A DNA stretch of 64,000 bases. It comes from Ricinus communis (Eukaryota > Streptophyta > Magnoliopsida > Malpighiales > Euphorbiaceae). Shown here piece by piece: positions 46,621 to 59,700 of the stretch. The DNA lies in assembly GCF_019578655.1 (NCBI RefSeq), contig NC_063258.1, positions 29,888,802 to 29,952,801 on the forward strand, in the 5' to 3' direction. A program made the position numbers and the translations under genes. A model generated the notes under the pieces. It had not been told where the DNA came from. It ran no database searches and worked only from the letters and a program-made list of their open reading frames with translations. How positions within the stretch are numbered: the stretch's first letter is position 1; each line of letters opens with the position of its first letter.

Positions 46621-48730
46621 ATGGAGGGATTCATGCAGCTACCTTATGATGCTACAGTGAGTTTCATGTTAGCTTCACTTGAACGTAATTTGCTATCGGA
46701 TGCCTTTATAAGGAGGCTTACTCGCTTGCTCTTGGCTACCCGTCTACGCTCCGGCCATAAGCCTTCATCTGAGCAACAGCTCTCTGACCATGTCCATTTC
46801 ACGCGTTGTAATTGATTTCTTCTTTTCTTTTTCTTTGGCTGTTGTATTCAGAATGTAGTTATCAATCGGTTTTGCTTTGGGCGTTGTGTTTTGTAGCTCT
46901 AAAAGAGATGCCTATTGCGATCAAAACTGATAAGCCTAAAACTCAAAATTATGAACTGCCAACCTCTTTCTTTAAGTTGGTTTTGGGCAAACATTTCAAG
47001 TACGGTAATTTTGCTATTGCATTTCATATATTATTGCTTTATACCTATTTTGTTTCTGAATTTGGGCCACAAGCACCCCTTTTGCCTATTCGATCTGTTC
47101 TTTACCTTAGCTATTTTGTATAGAGCCTTTGATATCTTTCTCTCCACTTATGATGGCTTTAACTCCGTAGATTATCTTTTACTTCAGTATACAAAACAAA
47201 ATGTAATCTTTTCCTATATTTTCCCTTTGCCTGTTTAATATTTCTCACGTGATGTGAAAAATTAGTCACTCTACATTTCTACTGATATTACTGCGTAAGG
47301 TTTCTTGATGAAAACGGTCATACTGAAAGTTCTTTATCTTTGCTAATTCTTAAGCTGATATGTTTATGTATGAAATTACTGCAGTTGCTGTTATTTTTGT
47401 GATAGATCAAGCACATTGGAGGATGCTGAGAAATCAACGTTGGAGCTCTACTGTGAGAGGTCACAGCTAAAAGATGGACGCAGTGTCCTTGATATTGGAT
47501 GTGATTGGGGAGCACTCTCTTTTTACATTGCCTAAAAGTATAGCAATTGCAGGATTACTGGTATTTGCAATTCAACAACTCAGAAAGCATCCATTGAGGT
47601 GCGGTGTCGTTATGCTCCTCGGCACATTAAGAATTTAATTTTGCCTGCATTTCAAACAGTAGAAATTCATGGTGTTGATTAAAACAATACAATTTACAAG
47701 TTATATATTTTTTAGGGAAACGTATAAAAAATATACCTTCGGTTTTGTGTTTATTTAATTTTAAAAAATATACCATTTTTTGTAGGGACCTTCAGCTGCA
47801 GAATGTAGAAATTCTTGTTGCAGAAACTAGCACATTTGAAATGGACGCGTCCTATGACCGTCTATACTCCATTGGAATGTTTGAAGTTAGTATTTTTCAT
47901 GCTAAACTACAGATAGCATGGTTAAAGCTGACATAATCTAATAGTTAAGTTTACCCTCTGACAGCATATGAAGAACTATAAAGATCTATTTCACAAGATA
48001 TCCAAGTGGATGAAACAGGATGGCCTTCTTTTTGTTCAATATTTCTGCCACAAGACATTTGCTTGCCATTTTGAGGTATAGTTCATCATAATTGTAAATG
48101 CCTGCTGCAAATTACTAGGTATTTCTTCACTGGAGGAACAATGCCTGCTGCAAATTTGTTGCTCTATTTCCAGATTTGCTGTGCATCTGCATATCTGATT
48201 GTTTTATTCTTTTCCTTTTAAAGCATAGACGTTTCTGTCTCCGAACAACAATTAATAGTTCTGCGCATGCAGACAAGAAAAACACACCGAGGAAGAATAT
48301 GTAGTTTGATGTTAGCTTTTTATAGAAGGCTTCTTCTTACAGAAAATTTACTTGCAGGAGGATGTTTCTGTTGTCAACCATCGGCTTGTGAACGGGAAAC
48401 ATTATGCACAGACAAGGTGCGGATGAATAATCCTGCAATTTAACATAGCAATAATGCCAAAAAGAATTCTTGATCCATCACCCTCCTATTCCGGGGTGAA
48501 TTGACCATATCAGTTTTTGAGATTTTGATTTTTGCAGTGAGGAGTGGCTCAAAAGAATCGACTGGAACTTGCATTCAATTAAGGCAATAATGGTGTCAAC
48601 TTACGGCAAGGATCAGGTTCTCAAGCGGACCATATATTGGAGAACATTCTTTATAGCTGTGGCAGAACTTTTTGGATACAACAATGGAGAAGAATGGATG
48701 GTTGCACATTTCCTCTTTAAGAGAAAATAA
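46621..48730 (+). pseudogene. Coclaurine N-methyltransferase-like (CFA synthase family) pseudogene
   Basis: Exon-like blocks at 46621-46807, 46897-47004, 47385-47598, 47786-47885, 47965-48075, 48117-48173, 48358-48416 and 48538-48730 collinearly cover an entire coclaurine N-methyltransferase-like protein, from MEGFMQLPYDATVSF to EEWMVAHFLFKRK. Several faults break it. A TAA at 47533-47535 replaces the Gln of the S-x-Y-I-A-Q-K-Y block. The SAM motif is DIGCDWGAL where G-x-G is expected. The junctions after 47004 and 47598 do not keep frame, each off by one base. The 5' part of the exon ending at 48173 is missing. Family enzymes transfer a methyl group from SAM to an amine nitrogen. Transcripts could exist, but not a full enzyme. 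Confidence 0.85.
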
Positions 48731-50246
48731 AGCCTTTTCCGGTTGGAGATATCATGTGGGAAGGTGACAAATAAGGCTAAGGCCCCATTGGAATAAACAG
48801 TATATTTCATCACCCATGTATGGAGTAAAGATCTCCATATCAAATTCCACATCTGCAAATTTCGGATTTTAGCCCCTAAAAAACAGAATAACAGAGGTTT
48901 CCACCACCAAAAATCTCACTCCTATAACGTATAAAACAATTCATATGTAGGTTATACTCTCCATCTACGCTACAGAAGGTATTATCTCTTGCAGAATAAA
49001 ACCAGAACTTGTTTAGTTCAGATTCATGTGCCGCTCTACTGAGTCCCGCCACATGTCAACATAATAACTCAAAATCAGATTTGATAAATGTAATTCCCTG
49101 AAAAGGAAAAGAAACGTAACTATTATCAGTCAATTTACCATCAATAACCAGTTTAATGTCTATGAATAGCAGAATTTGATGATGTGATAGACTTTTTTGT
49201 ATGGGTCCAGAGATGCTTAGGGCAATGGGAATTGCACAAGACGCCAGTATTTCAAGTAACCACCGATTGTACTGATTATGCTTTAACTTGAGCTAAGTAT
49301 GACAATTTCTTAGGTTAGAAACAATTCGATTCAGATTTAAGTATGTCTAGCCAAACAGATCATCATACTCAAATTATTACTCAAGGAGTTATCGCCATTC
49401 ACATCTTAAAGTGAATACAGAAACCCAGTGATAACACAAATAAGAAACAGAAACATGTGGAACTTCCCAACTATCGGAGGAGGTAAAATTAGAAATGAAG
49501 CCCAAACTCCCATAAATACGGACTTAGACAAAAGAATTTGAGAAATGTGATAAATCAATAACTTTTCTAGGAGAAGCACTAGAAAATCATCAAATATGGC
49601 ATTCGATACGGCAAAAAGTGCGAATGAGATATTTCATATTCTTCCTAACTAGATGACACTGCAAAACGAATTTGGCAAACAGAAAAATTGGAAGACATAA
49701 CCCACTATAACAATTACAGAAGGAGATTGTTAATAGAGATTTGAGCTGCTTAATCCTATTGCACATCTAAGCATAGCATGAGTGAACAGCAAGAACAATC
49801 AAACAAATGAAACCCGGCCTGCTTCTCGCCGGGTGAAATAGAAAAACTAGATTGCCTTTAACTTACAACTCCTGCATCAATCTTTTTATCCTAAAGTGTA
49901 ATCTGCACTAACACCGGTATATTCAGAAAAACATCTATGAGAAAGAAATAAATAGAATTAGACAAAACCAAGAATTACTAAATCAAGGGAGTATTAAATA
50001 TAAAAAGAGCAACAGGACCAGGGAATGGAAACCAGTTTGCCATGTACTAGCAACATCTAAAGTGCAAGCAGTCTATTAGCAGTAACATTTCTATAAAGTA
50101 TTACTTTGAGAAATTTTAGATCTTCAATTCAATTCCAACAAACAGTTCCTATAAAACCCTTGCTGCTTAGTATTCATATTTTACAAAAAATATAGCAATT
50201 CTAAAGCAATAGATTCAAAATAAATAAATAAAGATAAATACCTTCA
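48731..50246. other. Intergenic between pseudogene and MDM35-like gene
   Basis: 1.5 kb of AT-rich sequence containing the 3' side of the minus-strand gene. No further gene seen. Confidence 0.35.
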
Positions 50247-50771
50247 TTATCGAGAAACACCAGTCGCACCATCAATCGGGTTTCCCACATCAGCTGGGAT
50301 GATTTCAGCTTCCAAGAATTTACTCAAAAGCTTATCATCCAAGTGTTCCTATTAATTATATTAATCAAGAAAAAGAAAGAATATTAAAGGAGACAATCAC
50401 AACAAACAATTTCATTAACTGCAAATTATCATTAAAAGCGTATGTAGAATATCATACAGAGAGACAAGCTTTGTATTTTTGCCACTCAGAAACGCATTCC
50501 TCTTTATCCCATTGACCCTTTAGAAACTTCTCTGAGTACCATCTTCACATATTGTAAAAAAAAAAGAATTAAAGATTTAAACTTTCTCAAAGATTTAGGA
50601 TTTAAGATAGGTTTAAACAGATTTTTAAAAATAAATATATAAGAAACGAAAAGAGCGATCGTACCTGTTGAAACAATTGTGATAAGCAGCTCTCAGATGG
50701 GCACAAGGGGATGTCGAAGTTGAAGAAGATGAAGAAGGTGCAGCCTTTTTTTCATTTTTAATAAAACCCAT
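50247..50771 (-). CDS. MDM35: Twin CX9C intermembrane-space protein, Mdm35/TRIAP1-like (97 aa, 3 exons)
   Basis: Exons 50771-50665, 50542-50458 and 50348-50247 join in frame to 97 residues. The ATG at 50771 (MGFIKNEKK) is the best start; in-frame sequence upstream reaches 50846 but is very basic and unlike the family. Cys23 and Cys33 form one CX9C pair, and Cys52 and Cys62 the second, giving the helix-turn-helix CHCH fold oxidised by Mia40 in the mitochondrial intermembrane space. KFLKGQWDKEEC between the pairs is the UPF0203/Mdm35 signature. Yeast Mdm35 and human TRIAP1 chaperone Ups/PRELI proteins that move phosphatidic acid for cardiolipin synthesis. A Ser-rich stretch precedes the first pair. 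Confidence 0.88.
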
Positions 50772-51689
50772 TCTTTCATCGCAGAAGACGTGTCGCCTTT
50801 TCTTTCTTTTAACTTCTTTCCCTCGTCGCCAATTTTGTCCCGTCACGCATTACTATTATTCTTACTTGCCACATTTGTATAAATAACAACAAATATAATA
50901 AATACAACAATAAATAATATATATATATTATATTTATTGTATTTTTAATAATCAATACATGCTCATTATTTTAAATTAATAATATGTATAATTAGTATAT
51001 AGACAGAATTATATCTTTGCATTAAAGAATTTTTTGGAAATGAAATTTGAATTTGATGTTGAATTATAAGGATATATTTCTACTATATTTTAATTTTTTT
51101 TTTTAAATTATCTACTTTCTTTTTATTTAAATTTTATTTTTATGATTACTTCATTTTCATATAAAATAATATATCATTTTTCTATATTAATAGCTATTAT
51201 TTTTCTAATTGATAAAGTGTGAATTATAATAATCTGATGTGCGATTACAACTCATTAAGTTTTCTTTAAGAAAAAAAACAAATCGAGTTTAAAAGTTTCA
51301 ATAGTTATAATTTATAGGAAAAAGATTATACACAATGAAATTTATAAAATTTCTTTAATATACATGACATATTTCATATTATTGAATATAGTTTTACAGT
51401 GGTTAGTACTGTATGATAGTTAACAATAAAACCAACTTAGCATTAAGAATTTGAATTTTACTAGTATTAAGAATCTAAATTTTACTAACTCAAGTGGAAA
51501 GAGTACGAGCAAATAGCACGCTTATATGATGAGTATAAAAAATTAATTATTTTATCAGTATAGTCTATATTAAAATATTTTATTCTTTTATATAAATATG
51601 TGAGAATTTAATTTCACTTAGAGGGAGTTGCATTAATTCCATTAATGTGGGTATTTATTATGTTTTCATAATAAATTTGTGTAAATGAT
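50772..51689. other. AT-rich intergenic
   Basis: Promoter side of the MDM35-like gene, then increasingly A/T-only sequence. No gene. Confidence 0.35.
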
Positions 51690-52795
51690 GAATTTTGGAA
51701 TCTATTTATATATATGTTTACTTTTTGACATATAAATTTTTTATTTTGATATGTGTACTTGCTTTTGACACATAGAATTTATTTAAACTTATGTGTAATC
51801 TTATAATTTTTTCTATTAATTTATTAATATATAAGCTACATTTCTTATTAGATTTTGACTTCTAAGAAATATTATATTAATTATATTTTAATATTATATT
51901 AATTAACAAATAGTTTCATAATAAGATAATAATACTAATTTTATCATAAAAACATATTAATTATATTTAATATTATATTAATTAATAAATTAGTTTTATA
52001 TTTAAATAATAATTTTAATTATAACTAATAACACCCTAAAGTATATTTTTAATATTATATTAAATAATAAATTAAATTTTTAATTATATAATAAATTTTT
52101 AATTCTAGAAAATAGTAATATCAATTATATTGATGTATTAATTTATATAACATTAGAATTAATTAATGAATAACTTTTATATTAATTTAATTTTATAATT
52201 AAAATAATAATAACGGTTGAATAATGTATAAATAAATAATTAATATAAAATTATTTATTAATTAATCTTGATGTTATATAAATTAACATATCAATATACT
52301 TGATATTACTATTTTTAAAAATTAAAAATTATTTTATATAATTAAAAAATTATTTATTATTAGATATAATACTAAAACTATAATTTAGGATATTATTTTT
52401 AGAATTAGCAGTGTTATCTAATTATGAAACTAATTTATTAGTTAATACAATATTAAAATATAATTAATATGCTATTTTAAAATAGAATTAATATTATTAT
52501 ATGATTAGAAAATTATTTATAAATTAATTTAATATTAAAATATAATTAATATATTTTTAATATTATAGTCAACATTTAATTAGAAATGTAACTTATAAAT
52601 TAATAATGTAATATAAAAAATAAAAATTTTATGTATTCAAAATTAAATATACATATATATATAAGAGATTAATATATATATATTATATATTAAAAATATA
52701 AAAAAACTGTTTTCTATTTTTATTTAAAAATAGTATAATAAATATAAAATTTTATTTTAATCTTTTCCAAAAAGTTTCACATAATTTTCTATAAG

Positions 52796-52871
<76 letters not shown>

Positions 52872-53340
52872 TTTGAAATCTAATTGTACGTATAGAATTT
52901 TTATTTTGATATGTGTACTTATTTTTAACATGAGATTATTTGGTATAATTTTATAATTTCTATTAATTTATTAATTAATAAATTATATTTTTAATTAAAT
53001 ATTTACTTTAATTTTAAAAATAATACATTATTATATTTTAATATTATATTAACTAATAAATAGATTTCTAATCGGATAATACTAATTCTATCTTAAAAAA
53101 TAACATTAATTATATTTTAATATTAATATTAACTAATAAGTTAATTTTCTAATTAGATAATAATTCTAATTTCAAAAATAACAACTTTATTTATATTTTT
53201 AATATTATATTTAATTATAGATTAATTCTTAATTTATACAATAAATTTTTATTTTTAAAAAATAATATCAATTATTTTGATATATTCATTTATAAAATAT
53301 TAAAATTAATTAATTAATATTTTAATTATATTATTATACT
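51690..53340. repeat. AT-rich unit in three copies: a ~400-bp-arm palindrome plus a direct copy
   Basis: The left arm, about 51800-52190, is the imperfect reverse complement of about 52236-52626, centred near 52213. For example CATTAGAATTAATTAATG at 52151 pairs with sequence ending near 52275, and the AAGCTACATTTCTTATTAG segment at about 51833 pairs with about 52577-52595. A third copy lies direct to the left arm at 52868-53340, offset 1150-1160 bases: TTTATTTTGATATGTGTACTT is at about 51741 and again at about 52901. A TA run separates the second and third copies. It is possibly a MITE or foldback family; no coding capacity. Confidence 0.7.
52798..52868. repeat. (TA)n microsatellite, about 35 units
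   Basis: Uninterrupted TA dinucleotides over about 70 bases between copies of the AT-rich unit. Confidence 0.97.
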
Positions 53341-53714
53341 AATAAGATTTTAAAATTAAAAAAACTAAAAAAATTAAAATACATTTAACATTAAATTTTT
53401 TATTAAATTACGCTATTAATTTAGTTTTATAATTAAAACAATAACAACAATCTAATCCAGAGTTCTACGCAACATTGCAAATGGGATCATGTTTTTCTAG
53501 AATCTTGGCGAGGACAGTATAACTTAAGGCTAAGCAAAGAACTTGATGCCTTCTCCACCTAATGTAAACGATGTCGTATAATGCACATTTCGTTATAGTT
53601 CTAATCCAGCAATCCCAACGATCACTATAACTATCCACGCTTCACTGAGACTCATATTCATTTCAATCTTTTATTTAACTCACGCTCATCTCTTAAACTC
53701 CAAAACCAACAAAA
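53341..53714. other. 5' flank of the APM1-like gene
   Basis: After the AT-rich repeats, composition normalises from about 53455. The last 250 bases read as promoter and 5' UTR; no clear TATA box. Confidence 0.35.
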
Positions 53715-56700
53715 ATGGATCAATTCAAAGGCCAACCTCGCCTACCGAAATTCGCAGTCCCGAAACGGTACGATATTCGTATTAAACCGGACCTTTCCGC
53801 CTGCACATTTTCCGGCACTGTTTCAGTCGACCTCGAAATTGTCTCCAACACTAAATTCATCGTCTTAAACGCCGCTGACCTCTCCGTTAAATCCAACTCT
53901 GTTAACTTCACATCCTCATCCTCTAAGGTACTATGTTTCTGTTGTTGTTCTTGTTGTTGTTGTTATTATTGTTATTATTATTATCGATCTAAGAAAAGAA
54001 ACTATTATCAGTCAAGAAAGAAACTTACTTACTGTAATTACGAAACAAATGAAAACAGATGGTTGAGGCAGTGAAAGCTGAATTATTTGAAGGTGATGAT
54101 ATACTTGTGTTGGAGTTCGCTGAGACGCTTCCGGTTGGTGCCGGAATTCTCGCGATTGAGTTTGACGGTGTTTTGAACGATAAAATGAAAGGACTTTACA
54201 AAAGGTAATAATGCAACTTCTTATTAACATTCTTTCATCTCTATAATTTTTAAAAAGATCGCAAGAATTTGATTTTTCAATTGAATTCTATTTACTGTCA
54301 TTAACTTACTTTGACCTTGTTTGTATAGTCTTAAAATGCTATTTAGTTGTTTCTCATGTTTGGATACCTTGTGACCTTGTGTGTATTGGAGTAAGTCATG
54401 TGCAGAAGAGTTCGATGTGAATTGAATTCCTGCAAAAGCATGTCATTTTTGGTATCATTTCATTTCTTTTAAAATACTCTTTATTTTTCCCTAAGTTGAG
54501 AGAATTGGATTCTAGCTTTTCCAAACCTGATAATTGTTTAAACATAATTCAACTCAACTGAACTATTTGCTAGAATTTCCAAACACACTCACTAGTTGCT
54601 AGAATTCAGTCCTTTCAACTAAAATTATAAAATAATAATCATGGTAAAAGTCACATGATTTTACAAGACATTAAGCTTAATTGATATCTCGCACATGGTT
54701 TATTCCAACATGGCTTTAAATATAATTTTTTGAAAGAGAACAAATCAAGTCCTAAGTAAGTGTTTAATTCATTTGTGATTTATCCTAAAGGACTTGATTG
54801 ATTTCATTTCTTTATTATTATGTGGTTTTTTATTTTATTTTATTTTATTGGATTTTCAGTACTTATGAGATAAATGGTGAGAAGAAAAATATGGCAGTTA
54901 CTCAATTTGAGCCAGCTGATGCTAGGAGATGCTTTCCATGTTGGGATGAGCCTGCCTGCAAGGTCAAGACCTATGCTTTTGAACTAATCATGTGCATTTT
55001 TTTTTTATTCCTTTTATTTAGTTTGACTGTGGGTGTTGCAGGCTAAATTCAAGATTACTTTGGATGTGCCAACTGAATTAGTGGCTCTTTCTAATATGCC
55101 TGTGGTTGAGGAGAAAGTGAATGGACCTTTGAAGATTGTTTCATATCAGGAAACACCTATCATGTCTACTTATTTGGTAGCAATTGTTGTTGGGTTGTTT
55201 GATTATGTTGAAGATCACACATCTGACGGTACTACAGTTATACGTTTTTTTAAAAAAAAATTTATAGAAAAAAAAAGAAAGCACAGCTTTTTGTGAATAT
55301 GCTGTGTGCAAATGAAAAATCTTAATACAGGGATCAAAGTTCGAGTGTATTGTCAAGTTGGGAAGGCTAATCAAGGGAGATTTGCATTGCATGTTGCTGT
55401 AAAGACACTTGAATTATACAAAGAGTATGTTTCTACCATTACATAGATCATACTCATCGTTAACTTTTGTTCTTTTGCTATTATTTTGACATTTCACATT
55501 AAATTATTATTCTATGTTATGTAGATATTTTTCTGTTCAGTATCCTCTACCCAAGTTGGATATGATTGCTATTCCCGACTTTGCAGCTGGGGCCATGGAG
55601 AATTATGGGTTAGTCACATATCGTGAAACAGCCTTGCTCTTTGATGATAAGCATTCTGCTGCTGCTAACAAGCAGAGGGTATGTGCAATTCCCAACTAGT
55701 GGTGTTGACCTCCAAACTATCATTTCAATTATATGATTGGCTATGCAGGATCTCTAATTAATTGTTATTTGTTTGGCTGCTGTTAAGGTTGCTACTGTTG
55801 TTGCACATGAGCTGGCACATCAGTGGTTTGGCAATCTTGTAACAATGGAATGGTGGACGGATTTGTGGCTTAATGAAGGTTTTGCAACATGGGTATGTTC
55901 TTTGATTCTTATGCCTATTGCATGATTGTTGCATCACTTTTTCCTTTCAATACATCATATTCAAATGATTTCTTCTTGGACAGGTGAGCTACCTTGCAGC
56001 TGATAGCTTGTTTCCAGAATGGAAGATATGGACTCAGTTTCTTGATGAACTTACCGAAGGTCTTAGGTTGGACAGCCTTGAAGAATCCCACCCCATTGAG
56101 GTAAACTGACATAGATTAGGTTTCTACCCTACATAAATTAGAAGTGTCACTTATTTCTAGCACTTCTCATTTCAGTTTAATATTGTTTTTGCAGGTGGAG
56201 ATAAACCATGCTAATGAAATTGATGAAATTTTTGATGCGATAAGTTATAGAAAAGGTGCCTCTGTCATCCGAATGTTGCAAAGCTATCTTGGTGCTGAAT
56301 GCTTTCAGGTTGGTGCTTCAATAGCTGATATCTTGCTAATCAAATTTCTTCATGCTTGAAACAAATTTTTGTAAATACACTCAGAGAGAAACCACCATTT
56401 TGACTGTTATAGAGAGAGCACGACTTGATATGTGATCATGTCACTGCTTAGCTTTCTTGTTTTTCATTAGCTCATCTTGCTCAGCAGAGTGTGGATATTA
56501 GCTCCCTTTGTTTTGCATTTATAATTAATCAGCTCCTAGATTTTTATGACTGAAAAGTGATATGGTCTCTTGCTACATGCTAATTGTATAAGACCGACAT
56601 ATAGTCTTCTTGTTGAGAAATTGTAAGATTGCCACTACATAGTGTGTGTTTTCTTGTTGCTCATTTGAGATGCTTCCAGCGCTCTCTTGCTTCATACGTT

Positions 56701-59700
56701 AAAAAGCATGCCTACTCAAATGCAAAGACGGAAGACTTATGGGCTGCCCTTGAGGAGGGATCTGGTGAGCCTGTGAATAAGCTAATGAATTCATGGACAA
56801 GGCAAAAGGGGTACCCTGTCATATCTGCGAAACTCAAAGACCAGAAGTTGGAATTTGAACAGGTCTTTTTCTGCTGGGTCTCTTTCACCTATGTTCTCTT
56901 TTTAATTTTAAATCTCTTTGTAACTTTTTTAAACTTTAATTTGGTCTTATAGTGATCTCTAGTATTTAATTTTAGTTTCAATTTCATGATATAAGTTGCA
57001 GTTCTCTTACAAGTAAATGAAACAATTGCAGTCACAATTCTTGTCAAGTGGTTCTCATGGAGATGGCCAGTGGATTGTCCCAATAACTTTGTGTTGTGGC
57101 TCATATGATGTGCACAAGAATTTCTTATTGCAAGCAAAATCTGAAACTCTTGATGTTAAGTTATTCAGCCTTGTTGAGAACCAAAATGCTTGGCTTAAAC
57201 TTAATGTGAATCAGACTGGTTTCTATAGGGTGAAATATGATGATGACCTAGCAGCTAGACTTAGATATGCCATAGAGAAAAAGCACCTCAGCGAGACAGA
57301 CAGATATGGTAATATGGATCAATTGACTGTAGTTGCTTATGCTCTCAATTTCTAAAAATAGAAACTAATTCTGATTTGTATCTTTGACAGGCATTTTGGA
57401 TGATTCTTTTGCCCTTTGTATGGCTCGTCACCAGTCTTTTACCTCTTTGTTTACTCTGATGAACGCTTACAGGGAGGAGCTCGAGTATACTGTGCTGTCT
57501 AACTTGATTACTGTAATGTTCATCTCCTATAGTACACACTTTTGCTTCAGCTAGTACTCTGTCCTAATTTGGCTTCCTCTTTTTCACAGATAAGTTATAA
57601 AGTTATAAGGATTGCAGCGGATGCAACCCCTGAATTATTGGACTGCATAAATGAGTGTTTTATTAATCTTTTTCAGTTTTCTGCTGAGTAAGTTAATTTG
57701 ATGAGATATTTTTGCAATTTGCCCATGCTGATAGTTGCTTGAACATTGATACTGTATTAACCATAGTTGTTAAAGGCAAAAGGCGCACCAAGGCGATAAG
57801 GGCTCTTGGTGCCTGAGGCGCAAGGCGAGGTGCGCGCCTCATAGAAGTGAGGCACAAAAGATAAAATAAAATAAAACTAGGACTCATAACACAACCCATG
57901 CATAAAATAAAAAATATAACACAATCAAAGAAAAGACATAAAAGGATCATGACAATCATGCTCAAGAGGCATTTAACAAACAACAAAAAGGCATGTTCAA
58001 AAGAGATAATAAAATTAAAACACTCTTATAAATAACTAGAAGTCTTAGAATAGTAGAAATCCTAAAGCATCTTCCATTACTAATTTATTATAAATCTATA
58101 TAAGTCTATAATTAGAGTCTTGATCCTACTCCTACACTTCTAGGCAATTCTTCTCTTTTTCTTCTTGATCAGATGTCTTTTGTCCTAATCTACTTTCTTC
58201 CATTTAAAAAAAAATAAAAATTCTTTTGGAGATAATTAGGTGTGGGTAAGCCTACATATTCTATATTAAGTCTATGATAAAGGATTGAGACCATTTCATG
58301 TCTTAAAAGAAAAAAAAAAAACTAAAAGTCAAAATATTACAAAGGTGCGCCTCGCCTTAGGTTTGAGGCGCGCGCCTTGCCTTAGTGAAGTCGCCTGCCT
58401 TTCTTGGCTTGAGGCGTCAAGGCTTGCGCCTTGTGTACCTCTTGCCTCAGGCGCGCCTTTGACAACTATGGTATTAACGTCTTTGTTATCAAGTTGCTGA
58501 AATGTGAAAGTATGATTAAAATAGCTTCCCTTGCATTACTTTTTTTTTTTTTTTTGTGGATTTATGTTCTAGCCAATTTAAGATATGTGCACAATCCTAA
58601 GTGAAAAAGCTGGACAAGGCAAAGTACATGCTTAAGGGAGTGAAGGAAACACATTTGTAAAACTTGAATTCCTTTTGATCTGCAAATAACTATTATCTTT
58701 ATGCATGTGTGATATCATTGACTAAACTTGAGATTTATGCTTTTTAAGATGTTTTAGAGACATTTATGAATAAATATTTCCAAATAGTTTTAATGCCCCA
58801 AATCTGCAATCTGCAAGAGATTAGATAGAGGAGCCTATGACACCAAAAGGACTTGGGACTAAAGGTACTATTATAGAAGCCATATACCAAAGTGCAACAT
58901 GATAGCAAAGAGTTGTTTGAAATATGCAAATCCAGATGATAAGCATCTTGAATTCCTTATTAAAGTTCAAGTAGCAAGCTTTTCCAATTTCTTTAAGCAG
59001 CATCTTTTTCTTTCTATTTTAACACTTTTGTGCAACTGTTCCCAATGTTTGAATTGCATTTACAGGAGAGTTGGTTGGGATCCTAAGCAAGATGAAAGCC
59101 ATCTTGATGCGATGTTGAGAGGAGAAATTTGGACTGCGCTTGCTGTGTTTGGACATGATCCAACACTAGATGAAGGAATTAGGAGATTTTATGCATTTGT
59201 GGATGATAGAGATACGCCACTCCTCCCACCTGATATAAGAAAGGTTGTTAAGCATAATGCATCTATGACTTGTCAGTATTCGTCTATCTACAATCCCCTA
59301 ATATTATGAATGATGGATGCAGGCAGCATATGTGGCAGTAATGCAGAGAGTCAGCACATCAAATAGATCAGGATATGATTCTCTCCTTAGAGTCTATAGA
59401 GAGACTGATCTAAGCCAAGAGAAAACTCGAATTCTAGGTACTGGTGATTCTTTCATGAGATTATTGTAGACTTTATGAATTTAACGAGTTTATGGTAATA
59501 ATCTTTTCCGTACCTTGAAGGTGCATTGGCATCATGTCCAGACCCCAATATAGTTCTTGAAGTGTTGAATTTTGTGCTGACTAGTGAGGTAATTTTGAAA
59601 TCAACAGAACATTTGATTGAAAGTTAAAAGTCTTTTAAGGTTAATGATCTTAAGTTTATTTCTCAATTACATTATCATAATCCTTAGATTAAAAGCAAAT

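Noticed and set aside
52798..52868. Replication origin or cruciform element at the TA run
   Set aside because: A plain TA microsatellite. Nothing beyond composition supports an origin.
57763..58471. Duplicated exon of APM1 within intron 13
   Set aside because: The GC-rich frames here do not match aminopeptidase sequence; inverted ends and target duplication show it is a transposon.
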